28,679 nucleotides of DNA from CAZLGC01 sp964559275 (GCA_964559275.1 CAZLGC010000009.1:1-28679), one strand, 5' to 3'. Positions 7,781 to 16,261 are shown, counted from the first letter of the stretch. The notes: a model not told the origin generated them from the sequence alone. A program made the numbers and translations.

Positions 7781-9129
7781 TGGCTGATTTTAGCAAAAAT
7801 CAAAAAGGTGTTTCCCTGGTAGAGGTAGTTGTTGGTGTGGCTGTTTTTGCCATCATCGCAACCGCTTTCTACTTTTCCATAAACGTTGTCATAGATGCTG
7901 TTGAAATCAGCAGGCGAAAAACCGTTGCCACCAACCTCGCTAATGAGCAAATGGAAATCTTGAGGAACATGCCCTACAGCGTCGTCGGTGTTATTGACGG
8001 TAATCCCGCCGGGCCTATTCCGGCTTCACAAACAAAAACTGTTGATAATATTGACTATGAGATCAACACCTATATCTCTTATGTTGATGACCCTTACGAT
8101 GACACTTTTCCAACTGATCCTTACAGCGCCGATTACAAACGGGCCCGCGTTGAAGTTTGCTGGACAGGATCCCTTGCCTGCGGTAATCCATCTGTTCTGA
8201 TCAGTGATTTTTCCACAAATACAGTTGAAACCGGGGAGGGAACCGGTGTAATGCAAATAACAGTTCTAAATGACGACAATGTTGGGGTCGGTGCTGCCTC
8301 GATCGTTATCAGCCGTGATGATCCAGCGGTGTATATTGAAGGATTTACAAATGGCGAAGGTGTTCTGATAGAGCCTCTGCTGGACCCTAGTTACAATAAC
8401 TACCACGTAGAAGCTACCAAATCAGACTATGGTACTGACTATACCTCTGCTGCTACTGCCGAACTTGATCCTACTAACCCTGACAAAAGTATAATTGCCG
8501 GGGAGTTGACGGAAGTTACTCTGTACATTGATGAACTAAGTGACCTGACTGTTAATACCGTGGAATCAGCTACCGGCAATCCGATTGGCGATGTTTCCTT
8601 TGAAGTGACGGGCCTGAGAAAAATACTAGGCACTTCCGGAGATGATCCGCCCGTGCCGGTTTACAAATACCAACAGACCAAATTTACAAACGCCGAAGGT
8701 GTACTCGACATGAATGATATCGAAAGTGATTATTACTATTTTGCCCTGAATGGCGGCAGCGAAACCCAATACTCTGTTGCCGCATTTGAATATCCAGGAA
8801 CATCCCCCGACCCGGTTACGACCATGCAAATTAATTCCGGAACCATTAGTACCCTGAATATCTATTTGGATACATACACGCCTTACAATTTGCTGTTCAC
8901 TATCCGCGATGATTTCGGAAACCTTATAGAAGGTGCTGATATCAGGGTTTGGGACGGTGTTGACTATGATGAAACCAGGCCAACTACAAGTTTCGGCCAG
9001 GAATTCTTTAGAGAGCTTGAGAACAAAACATACAATTATACTGTGACTAAACCTGGTTTTGTCCAAGATTCAGGAACAATTGAGGTAACCGGTCAACTCC
9101 AGCCAGAAATCACACTTAACCCCAGCTAA
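7780..9129 (+). CDS. Large prepilin-like protein with three beta-sandwich repeats (PilV-like)
   Basis: Minor pilin or pilus-tip protein. A short leader ends in a class III cleavage site, QKGVSLVEVVVGVAVFAI, with Gly before the cut and Glu at position +5, followed by the pilin hydrophobic helix. The first ectodomain part (to about residue 150) is pilin-like. It is followed by three tandem modules, at about 155-240, 250-355 and 365-449, each with a carboxypeptidase-regulatory or Ig-like pattern (such as VGVGAASIVISRDD, GNPIGDVSFEV, GNLIEGADIRVWDG). At 449 residues it is far longer than a normal minor pilin (150-200). The modules probably extend outward as an adhesive or spacer arm, which is inference. 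It is translationally coupled to pilC and followed directly by the PilW-like gene. Confidence 0.85.
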   Translation: MADFSKNQKGVSLVEVVVGVAVFAIIATAFYFSINVVIDAVEISRRKTVATNLANEQMEILRNMPYSVVGVIDGNPAGPIPASQTKTVDNIDYEINTYISYVDDPYDDTFPTDPYSADYKRARVEVCWTGSLACGNPSVLISDFSTNTVETGEGTGVMQITVLNDDNVGVGAASIVISRDDPAVYIEGFTNGEGVLIEPLLDPSYNNYHVEATKSDYGTDYTSAATAELDPTNPDKSIIAGELTEVTLYIDELSDLTVNTVESATGNPIGDVSFEVTGLRKILGTSGDDPPVPVYKYQQTKFTNAEGVLDMNDIESDYYYFALNGGSETQYSVAAFEYPGTSPDPVTTMQINSGTISTLNIYLDTYTPYNLLFTIRDDFGNLIEGADIRVWDGVDYDETRPTTSFGQEFFRELENKTYNYTVTKPGFVQDSGTIEVTGQLQPEITLNPS

Positions 9130-9732
9130 ATGACAAGGGTTCCAGAAAAAGGATTCACGCTAGTAGAGTTAGTTGTCACTATCGGCATCATTGCTATCAT
9201 TTCAAGTGCCTTAGCTGTTTTCGTCGTTGATAATTACCGCTTTCAATCCCGGACTCTTACCGAGGGCCAGAGTTTTGGCGAAGCCCAGAGAGCTGTAGAT
9301 CAAATGAAAAGAGAAATCAGGGGAGCTACCGAAGGTGAGAACGGAGCGTTTCCCATAGCCGGTGCCGGGAGTCAGACCCTGACAGTGTACACTGACTATG
9401 ACTACGACGGAGATATAGAACAAGTTCGCTATTATGTCGATAGCAATATATTATATAGAGGGGTAACTGAACCCCAGGCTACAGCTGAAGTGTATCCCCC
9501 CGGACAAGAAGTCGCTGAAGTAATTACGCGCAATGTTGCTAACGGGGCTACCCCGATATTTTCCTATTACACTGACACCTATTCCGGGTCTGAACCACCC
9601 ATGGATCCTGTGGTAGAGCCTAATGTCAGAATCATTCGGCTTTATCTGGTTGTAGATACAACCCCCGGAGATGAAACCGGGCAATACATTGTCGATACTT
9701 TAGTAAATGTAAGAAACCTAGCAACCCAATGA
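9130..9732 (+). CDS. Prepilin-like minor pilin (PilW-like)
   Basis: A 200-residue protein with a canonical type III prepilin leader, EKGFTLVELVVTIGIIAI: cleavage after Gly, N-methylated Phe, Glu5 and a hydrophobic assembly helix. The rest resembles PilW/PilJ-type minor pilins (SFGEAQRAVDQMKREIRGATEG, then a beta-rich head). Such proteins form the priming complex at the pilus tip with PilV- and PilX-like partners, which flank it here. It ends in TGA, the only UGA stop among the complete genes, within an ATGA overlap with the next start. The start has no Shine-Dalgarno and lies directly after the previous stop. Confidence 0.88.
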   Translation: MTRVPEKGFTLVELVVTIGIIAIISSALAVFVVDNYRFQSRTLTEGQSFGEAQRAVDQMKREIRGATEGENGAFPIAGAGSQTLTVYTDYDYDGDIEQVRYYVDSNILYRGVTEPQATAEVYPPGQEVAEVITRNVANGATPIFSYYTDTYSGSEPPMDPVVEPNVRIIRLYLVVDTTPGDETGQYIVDTLVNVRNLATQ

Positions 9733-11063
9733 GTCAAAAAGGCAGCATTCTCATCATGGCAATCGTTTTTACGGGAGTATTCCTTATTATCGTTGTTGGT
9801 TTACTGCAATATGTGAATGTCCTGCAAAAGTCTGCCGTCGCGGAGGAAGACAGGGAACGAGCTTTTGAAATTGCCGAGGCTGGCATTCATCATTACCAAT
9901 GGGTGCTAGCTCATGATAATGAGGGTTATTGCGATGGGCAGGAACCTTGCCCAGAACAGGCGACCCACGGCCCGTACCAGCATGAATTCACGGATCCTAC
10001 AGGAGGAGTTATAGGACAGTATGAACTTTATATCGATGAGCCTGTTACCGGTTCCGGTATCGTTACCGTCCGCTCCACCGGTTGGCTTGATTCCAATCCG
10101 GGGTATACCCGCACCATCGAGGCACAATTGGGGATTCCATCACTTTCTGAGTATCTTTTTCTGGCTAATAGTAATATGGCCTTCGGTGAAACATCTTACA
10201 CTTATGGTAGCGTTTTCTCCAATGGCGGAATCCGTTTTGATGGGACCAACTATTCCACAGTGGAAAGCGCCCGCCAAACTTACTGGTGCCAGCCCTTTCA
10301 CGGTTGTTCCCCGCCAGAGATCAAAGATGGAGTTTGGGGCATTGGGGGGCCCCAAGACCTTTGGGTTTACCCTAATCCAGAAATTGTATTTGCAAATTAC
10401 CTCTCCGACTTTGACGCATTAAAAACGATTGCCGAAGGAGATAATACTGCTCTTCCGCCTTCCGGCCGTAAAGGGTATCATCTAACTTTACTAGAGGGAG
10501 GCGAAGTGCAAGTTCGTGTGGTCAGAACGGCCTCACAAAACGGCATTAGCCACGAAGAGGATTATGACCCCTCGGTAATACAATATCCTGACAACGGGGT
10601 AATCTTTGTTGAAGACGATCTTTGGATAGACGGAGTTGTTGATGGACGTCTAACTATTGCTGCCGCAGAATTTCCCGTGGATACCGGCAATGTTAATATC
10701 GTTATAAATGATAATATAGAATATGCTAACGGCACAGGTATCGATGCTTTTGGTCTAATCGCCCAACAAGACATCGAGGTCGGCCGCTGGCTACCCGAAC
10801 AAACAATTATCTATGCCGCTATGTTCGCCCAGAAAGGGAAGATCTACCGCGATACTAATAACAGTATAATCCTGGACCGCCTGGATATCTACGGAAGCTT
10901 GATTTTCAACGAAGCCGGCTATTTCAAGAAAGTCTGGCAGGATCATGTAGTTTCCGGCTACGAAGAAACCCATTATCACTTTGATGCTAATTTAATTTAT
11001 GACCCACCACCCCACTGGCCAACCTGGGGAGCATTTGAAATGCTTAATTGGCAAGAACTGTAA
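9729..11063 (+). CDS. PilX-like minor pilus protein with a DUF4900-like beta-rich ectodomain
   Basis: A 444-residue protein whose N-terminus (QKGSILIMAIVFTGVFLIIVV) resembles PilX/GspK-type minor pilins, which often lack the Glu5 of true pilins. The segment ERAFEIAEAGIHHYQW is the family's typical 'AEAG' helix. The large C-terminal part (about 140-440) has repeated beta-strand motifs such as GSVFSNGGIRFDG, GVIFVEDDLWIDGVVDGR and LIFNEAGYF. These match the pattern of DUF4900-type or bactofilin-like beta-helices found in CPR pilus operons; this assignment is by pattern memory. The start overlaps the PilW-like stop (ATGA), and the stop overlaps the pilM start (TAATG). Probable role: a tip-complex or surface-exposed component. 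Confidence 0.8.
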   Translation: MSQKGSILIMAIVFTGVFLIIVVGLLQYVNVLQKSAVAEEDRERAFEIAEAGIHHYQWVLAHDNEGYCDGQEPCPEQATHGPYQHEFTDPTGGVIGQYELYIDEPVTGSGIVTVRSTGWLDSNPGYTRTIEAQLGIPSLSEYLFLANSNMAFGETSYTYGSVFSNGGIRFDGTNYSTVESARQTYWCQPFHGCSPPEIKDGVWGIGGPQDLWVYPNPEIVFANYLSDFDALKTIAEGDNTALPPSGRKGYHLTLLEGGEVQVRVVRTASQNGISHEEDYDPSVIQYPDNGVIFVEDDLWIDGVVDGRLTIAAAEFPVDTGNVNIVINDNIEYANGTGIDAFGLIAQQDIEVGRWLPEQTIIYAAMFAQKGKIYRDTNNSIILDRLDIYGSLIFNEAGYFKKVWQDHVVSGYEETHYHFDANLIYDPPPHWPTWGAFEMLNWQEL

Positions 11064-12196
11064 TGCCTATCACTGGCAAACAACTCAGAGCTTTCGGTCT
11101 AGACATCAGCGACTCCTCGGTAAAAGTAATGCTGATGCAAAACAAGGGCAAACTAATCCGCCCAGAGTCTTTTAATGCTGAGATTTTTCCCCGTGGTATC
11201 GTTGTTAAAGATGAAATCAAAGATTCTGAAAAGCTAGCCGAGATAATCAAGCGAGCCCTAGTCAAAGCCAAGCCGCATGCTATCAATATCCCTTATGTAA
11301 TCACCTCACTCCCGGAATCCAAATCTTTCATCCGCATGTTTGAGCTGCCAGCTATGAAGAAATCAGAAGTTGCAGAAGCGGTAAAGTGGGAAGCTGAACA
11401 GCATATCCCGCTTTCCATTGATCAGGTTGAAATTGACTGGCAACTTATCGACGAAAGTGTTGAGGATAAGCCCAAACAAAAAGGTTTTTCCCTGACATCC
11501 AAAAAACCGGAGGAGAAATCGCGTCCTTGGAAAATTTTCCTGACAGCTTCACCAAAAGATACCATCACACCGATAATTCAAGTGCTAAAGCTGTCAGGCC
11601 TACAACCAGTTGCCATGGAAATTGAATCTATTTCTACTGTGCGCAGCTGCCTGAGCCCGGAGTTGGCTAAAAGAAATGTTATCTTCGTAGATATCGGGAC
11701 TAATCGAACCGGATTGACAATTGTTTCAAATGGTATCATCCGATTTACATCCAGTCTGGCTCTGGCCGGAGTCGATATCTCCAAAAACATAGTTCGCCAT
11801 ACCGGCTACTCATTCACCGAAGCGGAAAAGGCAAAAATAAAAGAAGGGTTGGATCAGACGAAGCAGCCGGCTAAAATATACCAAGCTATCGAAGAAGTTC
11901 TCGGTAAAATCGTCACCGAAACCAAAAATACCATCCGCTACTACGAAGACCACGCTGACACAGAAGACAAAAACAGCCAGATCAACACCGTCCTGCTCTG
12001 CGGCGGAACAGCCAGGCTTAATGGCGTCGATTCGTTCATGACCAAAAACCTAGGGATCAGAACCCAGCTGGCTAATCCCTGGGCTAACATATACCCAGCC
12101 AACGCTAAGGAGATACCACCTATTTCCAGCACTGACTCCCTCAGTTTTACTACGGTTATCGGCCTAGCTGAGCGTGGCTTAAACTTTACTATCTAG
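11063..12196 (+). CDS. pilM: Type IV pilus assembly protein PilM (actin-like ATPase)
   Basis: Cytoplasmic actin-fold protein that binds the N-terminal tail of PilN and links the motor to the membrane alignment complex. The 377 residues show the family pattern FGLDISDSSVKVMLM, the PilM-typical VAEAVKWEAEQHIPLSIDQV, the phosphate-binding FVDIGTNRTGLTI and LLCGGTARLNGV near the C-terminus. The ATG at 11063 is chosen over an in-frame TTG at 11048 because it fits the family N-terminus and overlaps the previous stop by one base, as elsewhere in this operon. An insert around residues 130-155 (Lys-rich) is a minor variation. PilN follows after two bases. Confidence 0.94.
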   Translation: MPITGKQLRAFGLDISDSSVKVMLMQNKGKLIRPESFNAEIFPRGIVVKDEIKDSEKLAEIIKRALVKAKPHAINIPYVITSLPESKSFIRMFELPAMKKSEVAEAVKWEAEQHIPLSIDQVEIDWQLIDESVEDKPKQKGFSLTSKKPEEKSRPWKIFLTASPKDTITPIIQVLKLSGLQPVAMEIESISTVRSCLSPELAKRNVIFVDIGTNRTGLTIVSNGIIRFTSSLALAGVDISKNIVRHTGYSFTEAEKAKIKEGLDQTKQPAKIYQAIEEVLGKIVTETKNTIRYYEDHADTEDKNSQINTVLLCGGTARLNGVDSFMTKNLGIRTQLANPWANIYPANAKEIPPISSTDSLSFTTVIGLAERGLNFTI

Positions 12197-12198
12197 AA

Positions 12199-12771
12199 AT
12201 GTTAGAAACCAACCTACTACCGGAAAGTGAAAGGAAGTTCCTGCGAACGGAGAAACTCTTCCGCACAGTGGTTTTTGCATTTATCCTCGTGATAGTAACC
12301 CTGGTAGCAGTATCAGGATTCTTCTGGGCCATGCAGCAATTGATTGATATTAAGCAGGATGCCACCAGCCGCCAGCTGGCCAGTATGCAGGCTTCTGTCC
12401 AGGAAAGCGCCGAGGGACAAGCCCAGGAAAAAATCAACCAGCTTAATCAGGCTGTCAACACACAGGCTAAATTGATTGCGAACCAACCCCAATGGACACC
12501 GCTAATAGAGAAACTTCTGGCCGTTACGCCAGGCGGAATAATTCTAAACGAGCTCATAGGTGACAGCGAAGAGATGACCTTGAAAATCTCCGGCCAAGCC
12601 CAGACCCGGCAACAATTGATTGATTTTCAAGATACCCTGGAAGGCATGGATTTCACCGAGTCTCTGGACGCTCCCTTGTCAAACATTATCGAAAAGGAAA
12701 GCGTACCTTTTGATATGACAGTGACACTTAAAAAAGATTCCTTACATACATCTGATGCCCAAGGCAACTAA
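12199..12771 (+). CDS. pilN: Type IV pilus assembly protein PilN
   Basis: Bitopic membrane protein of the alignment complex. The N-terminal LETNLLPESER matches the cytoplasmic (I)NLLP motif that docks in PilM. It is followed by one membrane helix (about 23-45, VVFAFILVIVTLVAVSGFFW), a coiled coil (about 50-90) and a ferredoxin-like periplasmic domain. The length of 190 residues is normal. The gene overlaps pilO by 17 bases, which indicates translational coupling. No Shine-Dalgarno is visible. Confidence 0.9.
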   Translation: MLETNLLPESERKFLRTEKLFRTVVFAFILVIVTLVAVSGFFWAMQQLIDIKQDATSRQLASMQASVQESAEGQAQEKINQLNQAVNTQAKLIANQPQWTPLIEKLLAVTPGGIILNELIGDSEEMTLKISGQAQTRQQLIDFQDTLEGMDFTESLDAPLSNIIEKESVPFDMTVTLKKDSLHTSDAQGN

Positions 12772-13375
12772 GAAGCAATCTATCTGGATACTTGTCGCCA
12801 TTATCGCCGGTTTAGCAGCTCTAGCTGGTTGGTTTTGGATTTGGCCGTCCCTACAACATATTGACTCTGGAATAAATACAATCCAAAACCAGAAAGGGGA
12901 AATCAAGCAGCTTGAACAGCAGCGCGGTCTTGCAGTTGAAGATGATATTGATAGATATGACCAGGTAACCCAGAATCTGTCAGATAACTTGGTGACTGAA
13001 GAAAACCTGATCAAATTAATTGAAGAGCTAGAGACGATTGCCGGCGAGAGCGGTGCCGAATACCAGCTATCTGTAGCCGGAGAAGATGATAAGGATAATC
13101 CTGCTGCCCAAAAAGCACCCGACCAAAAAGATCCAAGTCAGCCGGAGCCGGAACAAGACACTGTGGAGTTAAAACTAAGACTGACTGGCAATTTCCCGCA
13201 ACTCCTTGGAGCTCTGAAAAAGATCGAAAACATGCCGACAGTTGTAAATGTTCCCGACATCAAGATAGACAAAAGTGTAACTATAAATGAAGGCGTCGAA
13301 GAAGACTCAGGGCCACAGATTACCGGCACCTCGGTAACCGCTGATTATACGTTAATAATCCCTCTCTCTTCCTAA
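12755..13375 (+). CDS. pilO: Type IV pilus assembly protein PilO
   Basis: Partner of PilN in the membrane alignment complex. The 206 residues comprise a basic N-terminus, one membrane helix (about 9-29, SIWILVAIIAGLAALAGWFW), a coiled coil (35-85), then a C-terminal fold with LKLRLTGNFPQLLGALKKIENMPTVV, the PilO hallmark. A Pro/Gln/Asp-rich low-complexity loop (about 108-128) interrupts the domain. It starts inside pilN and is followed one base later by a small membrane protein gene. Confidence 0.88.
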   Translation: MPKATKKQSIWILVAIIAGLAALAGWFWIWPSLQHIDSGINTIQNQKGEIKQLEQQRGLAVEDDIDRYDQVTQNLSDNLVTEENLIKLIEELETIAGESGAEYQLSVAGEDDKDNPAAQKAPDQKDPSQPEPEQDTVELKLRLTGNFPQLLGALKKIENMPTVVNVPDIKIDKSVTINEGVEEDSGPQITGTSVTADYTLIIPLSS

Positions 13376-13376
13376 T

Positions 13377-13643
13377 ATGGATCTTTCTCTTTCCTTTTCC
13401 GCACCAAAAGACCAAGCTAAGCTTATCCAGTGGGCGGTTTTTATTGCCGTTATCGCCGTTTTTGCCTGGACTTTTTGGGTATACTGGGACACCACTCAGA
13501 AACTAGAGCAGATCGCCGACAACGGCACTGTCCCGCCGATGACCGTCAACGAAGAGAAATTGAATGAAGTATTAGCTGCGGAAGAAAATCGAACCCAAAA
13601 TTTTGCCACTCCACCGGCTATTCCCTACGATCCTTTCCAATAA
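13377..13643 (+). CDS. Small membrane protein at the pilP position
   Basis: An 88-residue protein of unrecognised family. It has a short cytoplasmic N-terminus, one membrane helix (about 20-39, WAVFIAVIAVFAWTFWVYW) and a short, proline-rich exterior tail ending in IPYDPFQ. It is the last gene of the pilus operon, in the slot where diderm bacteria encode the lipoprotein PilP, but it has no lipobox and no PilP domain. It may be a small fourth member of the alignment complex or a degenerate PilP equivalent; position is the only support. It starts without a Shine-Dalgarno and a strong hairpin terminator follows. Confidence 0.7.
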   Translation: MDLSLSFSAPKDQAKLIQWAVFIAVIAVFAWTFWVYWDTTQKLEQIADNGTVPPMTVNEEKLNEVLAAEENRTQNFATPPAIPYDPFQ

Positions 13644-13652
13644 AAATATGCC

Positions 13653-13680
13653 ACAAAATCCCACCTGAATGGGATTTTGT
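13653..13680 (+). terminator. Terminator of the pilus operon
   Basis: A perfect 11-bp stem ACAAAATCCCA / TGGGATTTTGT with a six-base CCTGAA loop lies ten bases after the last pilus-operon stop. The T run is contained in the right arm. It precedes the cupin promoter by two bases. Confidence 0.8.
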
Positions 13681-13682
13681 AG

Positions 13683-13711
13683 TTGACACAAGATGCTCGC
13701 AGTGTAATTAT
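13683..13711 (+). promoter_or_regulatory. Sigma-70-type promoter of the cupin gene
   Basis: Consensus -35 TTGACA (13683-13688), a 17-base spacer, then -10 AATTAT (13706-13711) preceded by TG at 13703-13704 (extended -10). The predicted start near 13718 leaves a leader of about 25 bases containing a strong ribosome site. Confidence 0.75.
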
Positions 13712-13743
13712 GAATAGAAACGCAACCGCCAAAGGAGGATTAG

Positions 13744-14217
13744 ATGACTGGTGAAATCGGTAAAATCGAAGGCGTCAAGATTGATCCCTTGAAACTGCAC
13801 CACGATGACCGTGGTTTCCTGACAGAAGTCCAGCGGGCAGATGCTCCTGACTTCACAGAGTTCGGGCAATTCACTTTTACCTTGGCCCACCCGGGTGTAA
13901 TCAAGGCTTTCCACTGGCATCAGCATCAAGTGGACACCTGGTTCTTTGTGACCGGAAGCGCCCAGGTCGTCCTGTTCGACCGGCGTCCCGGATCACCCAC
14001 TGCAGGAACCACCCAGGTCATTTGTGCCGGCGAGCACAATCGTGTACGAATCACGATTCCCGTCGGGGTAGCACACGGTTACCGGGTTCTGGGTAACAAG
14101 CCAGCAACGCTTTGTTATCTGACTTCCCGGCCTTACAATGCCAGCGACCCTGACGAGCAACGCATTCCGTACGACGACCCCTCAATCAACTTCAACTGGA
14201 TTACCGCGCCACGATAA
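13744..14217 (+). CDS. RmlC-like cupin, dTDP-sugar 3,5-epimerase family
   Basis: A 157-residue cupin related to dTDP-4-dehydrorhamnose 3,5-epimerase. Family landmarks are DRGFLTEV (Arg23), the barrel strand GVIKAFHWHQHQ with His57 at the catalytic-base position, LFDRRPGSPT, IPVGVAHGYRV and YLTSRPYN (Tyr131) near the C-terminus. The usual RG-LH around the catalytic His is replaced by KAFHWH, a divergent subgroup, so the exact substrate is uncertain. No other nucleotide-sugar genes are nearby. Unlike most genes in the window it has a textbook AAAGGAGG (13731-13738) five bases before ATG, its own consensus promoter and its own terminator. Codon use also looks richer in G/C-ending codons. These features suggest later acquisition. 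Confidence 0.85.
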   Translation: MTGEIGKIEGVKIDPLKLHHDDRGFLTEVQRADAPDFTEFGQFTFTLAHPGVIKAFHWHQHQVDTWFFVTGSAQVVLFDRRPGSPTAGTTQVICAGEHNRVRITIPVGVAHGYRVLGNKPATLCYLTSRPYNASDPDEQRIPYDDPSINFNWITAPR

Positions 14218-14224
14218 CCAAACT

Positions 14225-14261
14225 AAAACCCCTCTCACTCTTTGGAGTGAAAGGGGTTTTT
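14225..14261. terminator. Bidirectional terminator between convergent genes
   Basis: AAAACCCCT-C-TCACTC, loop TTTG, GAGTGA-A-AGGGGTTTT: a 15-bp stem with one mismatch, with A and T runs on both sides. It can terminate the cupin gene on the plus strand and ftsH, which ends at 14277, on the minus strand. Confidence 0.88.
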
Positions 14262-14276
14262 CCTATTTAGAATCAA

Positions 14277-16208
14277 TTAATCAGAATTTTCAGGGATAAA
14301 TTCTGGCTTCTCCTGATCTGATTTATCGTTTATTTTCTTCCCGACAATTTTCTCAAAGTCTTCTTTCTCCAAGGTTTCTTTCTCTAGTAGTTCCTTGGCA
14401 ATAGCTTCTAATTTATCATTATTTTCATCCAAAACCGTACTGGCTTTTTGATAGGCCTCTTCCAGGAATTTCGCTACTTCGCTATCAATTTTGGCCGCCA
14501 TTTGTTCGCTGTATTCCCGGGCGTCACCGAATTCTTTCCCCAGGAAAATCAATTCATCGCGATTCGCGTATGAAACCGGGCCCACGGCATCACTCATACC
14601 GTATTCCGTCACTAGTTTGCGAGCTAATTTGGTAGCGCGTTTAAGATCGTTAGCCGCACCAGAAGTTAAATCGGTGAATATCTTCTTCTCGGTAGCATAG
14701 CCGGCCAGCAATGTTGCCATGTCGTCTTCAAACTCACCCTTGGAATGAAGATGCTTATCTTCTTCCGGCAGATTCATGGTGTAGCCGGCGGCGTGGCCAC
14801 GGGAGACAATTGAAACTTTGTGAACCGGATCAGCCTTGGGGAGAATATGAGAAACCAGAGCGTGCCCGGCTTCGTGATAAGCGGTAATCTTCTTCTCTTC
14901 CGGTGTTAGCACATGACTCTTGCGCTCTGGTCCTAACATAACTTTCTCGATGGCTTCGCGGCAATCTTTCATTGAAATTTCTTTTTGATCCTGCCGGGCA
15001 GCTAAAATAGCTGCTTCGTTAAGCACATTTTCCAGGTCAGCCCCGGAGAAACCGGGAGTACGCTGAGCAATCTGGCGCAGGTCAACTTCCTTGGCCAGTG
15101 GCTTTTTGCGGGCGTGTATTTTCAGAATTTGTTCGCGATCATTGATATCCGGTTCGTCCAGAACCACTCGTCGGTCAAAGCGCCCCGGGCGCAGTAGCGC
15201 CGGATCCAAAACATCCGGCCGGTTAGTAGCCGCCATAACGATTACGTTGGTGTCAGTATCGAAACCGTCCATTTCAACCAGGATTTGGTTTAGTGTCTGC
15301 TCACGCTCGTCATGTGAACCACCTAAACCTGCGCCACGTTGGCGACCGACGGCGTCAATTTCATCGACAAATATAATCGCCGGTGCTTCCCGCTTGGCTT
15401 TTTTAAAAAGATCGCGCACTCTAGAGGCACCGACACCGACAAACATTTCTACGAATTCGGATCCGGAGATATGGAAAAAGGGAACATTAGCCTCGCCGGC
15501 AACCGCTCTAGCCAGCAGCGTTTTACCGGTACCCGGTGGACCCATCAGAAGCACACCATGGGGAATTTCGGCCCCTAATTTAGCAAATTTAGCCGGTTCC
15601 TTCAGGAATTCAACTACTTCGTGAAGTTCTTGCTTAGCCTCTTTAACCCCGGCTACATCCTTGAAAGTAATTCTTTTTTTACGATCTCGCCCGTCGGAAC
15701 GGCGAGCTTTGGATTGACCGAAAGAAAGAGCCTTGTTGCTGCCACCCTGAACTGAACGAACCATGAACCAGATCAGACCGATGAAAAGCAGCACCGGCAA
15801 CAGGAAAGGCAAAATAGTATTAATGAAGAAATCTCCTCCGGAAGTATCGCGGATAGAGAGCTCTACCTTTTCCAGTTTTTCTGGATCAGCTCCGGCCTGG
15901 GTCAACGACTCAGTAACCGGTACACCCAGCTCACGCAGCGCTACAATTTCAGTATCTTCATCTTTTATCTTGGCAACTACCTGATCTTTGACAACCTCGA
16001 TCCTCTCAACCTGCTCCTCATTAACCCGGTCTACGATGACACTAAAGGCTACCTCCTCGGCATCACCGGACATCGGATCGCTAAACAAAGCGAAAATAGC
16101 AGCAATAGCAATAAATACGGCTATAGCTATAACTATGCTTCTAATCATGTTGTTGCGCCGTGGCGGCCCCCCTGACGGGGGACGAGGCGGCATATTTCCG
16201 TTGGCCAT
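14277..16208 (-). CDS. ftsH: ATP-dependent zinc metalloprotease FtsH
   Basis: Membrane-anchored hexameric AAA+ protease for quality control of membrane and short-lived proteins. The 643 residues show a Pro/Gly-rich N-terminus, membrane helix 1 (about 22-42), an extracytoplasmic domain, and membrane helix 2 (about 130-151). The AAA module has Walker A GPPGTGKT (223-230), pore loop FVGVG (256-260), Walker B IIFVDEIDA and the second region of homology TNRPDVLDPALLRPGRFDRR. The zinc protease motif HEAGH (445-449) is intact, and the C-terminal helical region ends in an acidic tail. The start ATG lacks a Shine-Dalgarno. A TTGATT-17-CAAAAT promoter lies upstream, and it may also be read from tilS. 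Confidence 0.97.
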   Translation of the reverse strand: MANGNMPPRPPSGGPPRRNNMIRSIVIAIAVFIAIAAIFALFSDPMSGDAEEVAFSVIVDRVNEEQVERIEVVKDQVVAKIKDEDTEIVALRELGVPVTESLTQAGADPEKLEKVELSIRDTSGGDFFINTILPFLLPVLLFIGLIWFMVRSVQGGSNKALSFGQSKARRSDGRDRKKRITFKDVAGVKEAKQELHEVVEFLKEPAKFAKLGAEIPHGVLLMGPPGTGKTLLARAVAGEANVPFFHISGSEFVEMFVGVGASRVRDLFKKAKREAPAIIFVDEIDAVGRQRGAGLGGSHDEREQTLNQILVEMDGFDTDTNVIVMAATNRPDVLDPALLRPGRFDRRVVLDEPDINDREQILKIHARKKPLAKEVDLRQIAQRTPGFSGADLENVLNEAAILAARQDQKEISMKDCREAIEKVMLGPERKSHVLTPEEKKITAYHEAGHALVSHILPKADPVHKVSIVSRGHAAGYTMNLPEEDKHLHSKGEFEDDMATLLAGYATEKKIFTDLTSGAANDLKRATKLARKLVTEYGMSDAVGPVSYANRDELIFLGKEFGDAREYSEQMAAKIDSEVAKFLEEAYQKASTVLDENNDKLEAIAKELLEKETLEKEDFEKIVGKKINDKSDQEKPEFIPENSD

Positions 16209-16232
16209 GAAAAATGTTAGTCAGCTTTCTTT

Positions 16233-16261
16233 ATTTTGCCTTATTCAGAAAAAGAAATCAA
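16233..16261 (-). promoter_or_regulatory. Probable ftsH promoter
   Basis: On the minus strand, -35 TTGATT (16261-16256), a 17-base spacer and -10 CAAAAT (16238-16233). Transcription would start about 18 bases before the ftsH ATG. Confidence 0.5.

Noticed and set aside
9730..9732. UGA recoding (as in Gracilibacteria/SR1), prompted by the near absence of UGA stops.
   Set aside because: The one TGA sits at the natural end of the PilW-like gene inside an ATGA overlap, reading through gives nonsense, and no intact gene needs an internal UGA.
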